Shown here one piece after another: positions 63,301-64,000 of a stretch of DNA of 64,000 nucleotides (position 1 is its first letter; each line of letters opens with the position of its first letter). The notes under the pieces were generated by a model. The model saw only the letters and a list, made by a program, of their open reading frames with translations, had not been told where the DNA came from and did no database searches. The position numbers and the translations under genes were made by a program. Origin of the DNA: Neelides folsomi (lineage: Eukaryota > Arthropoda > Collembola > Neelipleona > Neelidae); the NCBI GenBank assembly GCA_034687125.1, contig JAQGBZ010000059.1, positions 1-64,000 on the forward strand. Reading direction: 5' to 3'.

Positions 63301-64000
63301 GGAACATGTTGACTCACCTTCTTCAAAGCCCGCTTGAGGATGGAAATGTAAAGTAGGTAAAAAAAGGCAGAAGAGAGATTTCTGGGGTCCCAGAGGGACT
63401 CCACAAGGGGAATTGATCCCATTTGCCAGTCATAAGAGAGCCGAGAGGGGCAGAACATGAGCCAAACATTGAAAACCGGCAAGAAGGCGTAGGTGAGGAA
63501 CCTGGAATGATTTATTCATCAAAGCCCTCTCGATGAGGATTAGTGCGGAGGATATGGAAAGTTGTCCAAACCTCGTGGTGGGGTCCTCGGCCGCAGCGGC
63601 CGGATTGTCTTGAGGTCCAAAGTTGGGAAGAGTTCCGTTCATGATCCCAATCCGCGCCCCCAGGCTCACGAGGATCTGTACATATATTCAAAGCCCTTAC
63701 ATCTCGCGGAATTCGGGGATTGGCGGGCTGAGAGGCTCTTCAACAACTCAGCCCATCACTCATTGATGAGATTCCCCCAAACTACTCACCAGGATCCCCG
63801 TAAAGAGAAGCCGTCTCTTGAGCTGAGATTGGGAGTGGTCCGGTCCTTTGCCTCGCCACCACCTAAAGGAAATCCAATTATTTGCATGGCCCCTTTCCCC
63901 CCACACCCGTCCCATCCATCTCTCTTTTTATGGGAGTTCTCGAAGGGTCTGCCGGACAATGGCGTCCCTCACCTTGCTATTATTGACTCCGATTCCACTC
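54347..64000 (-). CDS. TMTC1: TMTC1-like transmembrane and TPR protein O-mannosyltransferase, 5' end missing
   Basis: ER multi-pass protein; TMTC enzymes O-mannosylate cadherin domains (family knowledge). Exons, 5' to 3': 63973-64000 (partial), 63790-63862, 63572-63675, 63318-63501, 62813-62931, 62431-62595, 60937-61050, 60466-60609, 58951-59159, 58561-58690, 56342-56480, 55909-56175, 54347-54568; about 630 residues visible, with the N-terminal third beyond the window. Membrane part: the DUF1736-type block GTLPNFGPQDNPAA ... YDWQMGSIPLVESLWD, several hydrophobic segments, and PASNLLFPVGFVAAERILY. TPR part: NAKVHYNYANLQRDLGNP, WPDYASALNNLGAMSSD and later repeats to the last helix AAHFHYLAALKLEP. 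The NAKVHYNYAN and YDWQMGSIPLVES blocks favour TMTC1 over TMTC2-4. All phases join. The acceptor of exon 55909-56175 has an in-frame alternative 30 nt upstream (56205). Confidence 0.92.

Overview
This window is nuclear DNA of an animal, most likely an arthropod. Every recognisable protein gene is split by short GT-AG introns. The gene set (Inscuteable, ArfGAP2/3, CCT2, clathrin light chain, Tim8, a RERG/RASL-type small GTPase, TMTC1) is metazoan, and the intergenic DNA is very AT-rich and carries decayed Tc1-like and short 8-bp-TSD DNA transposons. A caligid-type copepod would fit this composition and transposon content, but nothing here proves the taxon. There are no prokaryotic operons, CRISPR arrays, rRNA or convincing tRNA genes.

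Layout. 1-10.7 kb is a gene desert with a hAT-like MITE (1096-1441), a broken 1.6-kb Tc1-like element (1984-3597) and a 110-bp palindromic MITE (8718-8827). At 10.68-14.99 kb (minus) is a complete seven-coding-exon inscuteable gene. 15-22.5 kb has no gene I can name, only weak candidate exons. 22.5-34.1 kb is a compact housekeeping block: ArfGAP2/3 (+), CCT2 (-), clathrin light chain (+), Tim8 (-). ArfGAP and CCT2 converge tail to tail, CCT2 and clathrin light chain diverge from an 819-bp shared promoter region, and clathrin light chain and Tim8 converge again. 34-44 kb is non-coding or unassigned, with patches of higher GC. 43.97-49.34 kb (+) is a six-exon atypical RERG/RASL-like GTPase. 49.3-54.3 kb is unassigned. 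54.35-64 kb (-) is the 3' part of a TMTC1-like gene, whose first exons lie beyond the right edge.

How the genes relate. They do not form one pathway. ArfGAP2/3 (COPI coat) and clathrin light chain both act in vesicle coats. CCT2 (cytosolic chaperonin) and Tim8 (mitochondrial intermembrane-space chaperone) act in protein folding or import. TMTC1 is an ER glycosyltransferase and Inscuteable sets spindle orientation. All exon models were assembled by hand from splice sites, reading phase and family resemblance. Each complete model (Insc 830 aa, ArfGAP 518 aa, CCT2 534 aa, clathrin light chain 233/229 aa, Tim8 100 aa, GTPase 241 aa) closes in frame, which is strong internal support.

The most interesting observation is a predicted 12-nt in-frame microexon in the clathrin light chain gene. 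It lies where vertebrate light chains carry their neuron-specific inserts and has a UGC-containing pyrimidine tract just upstream.
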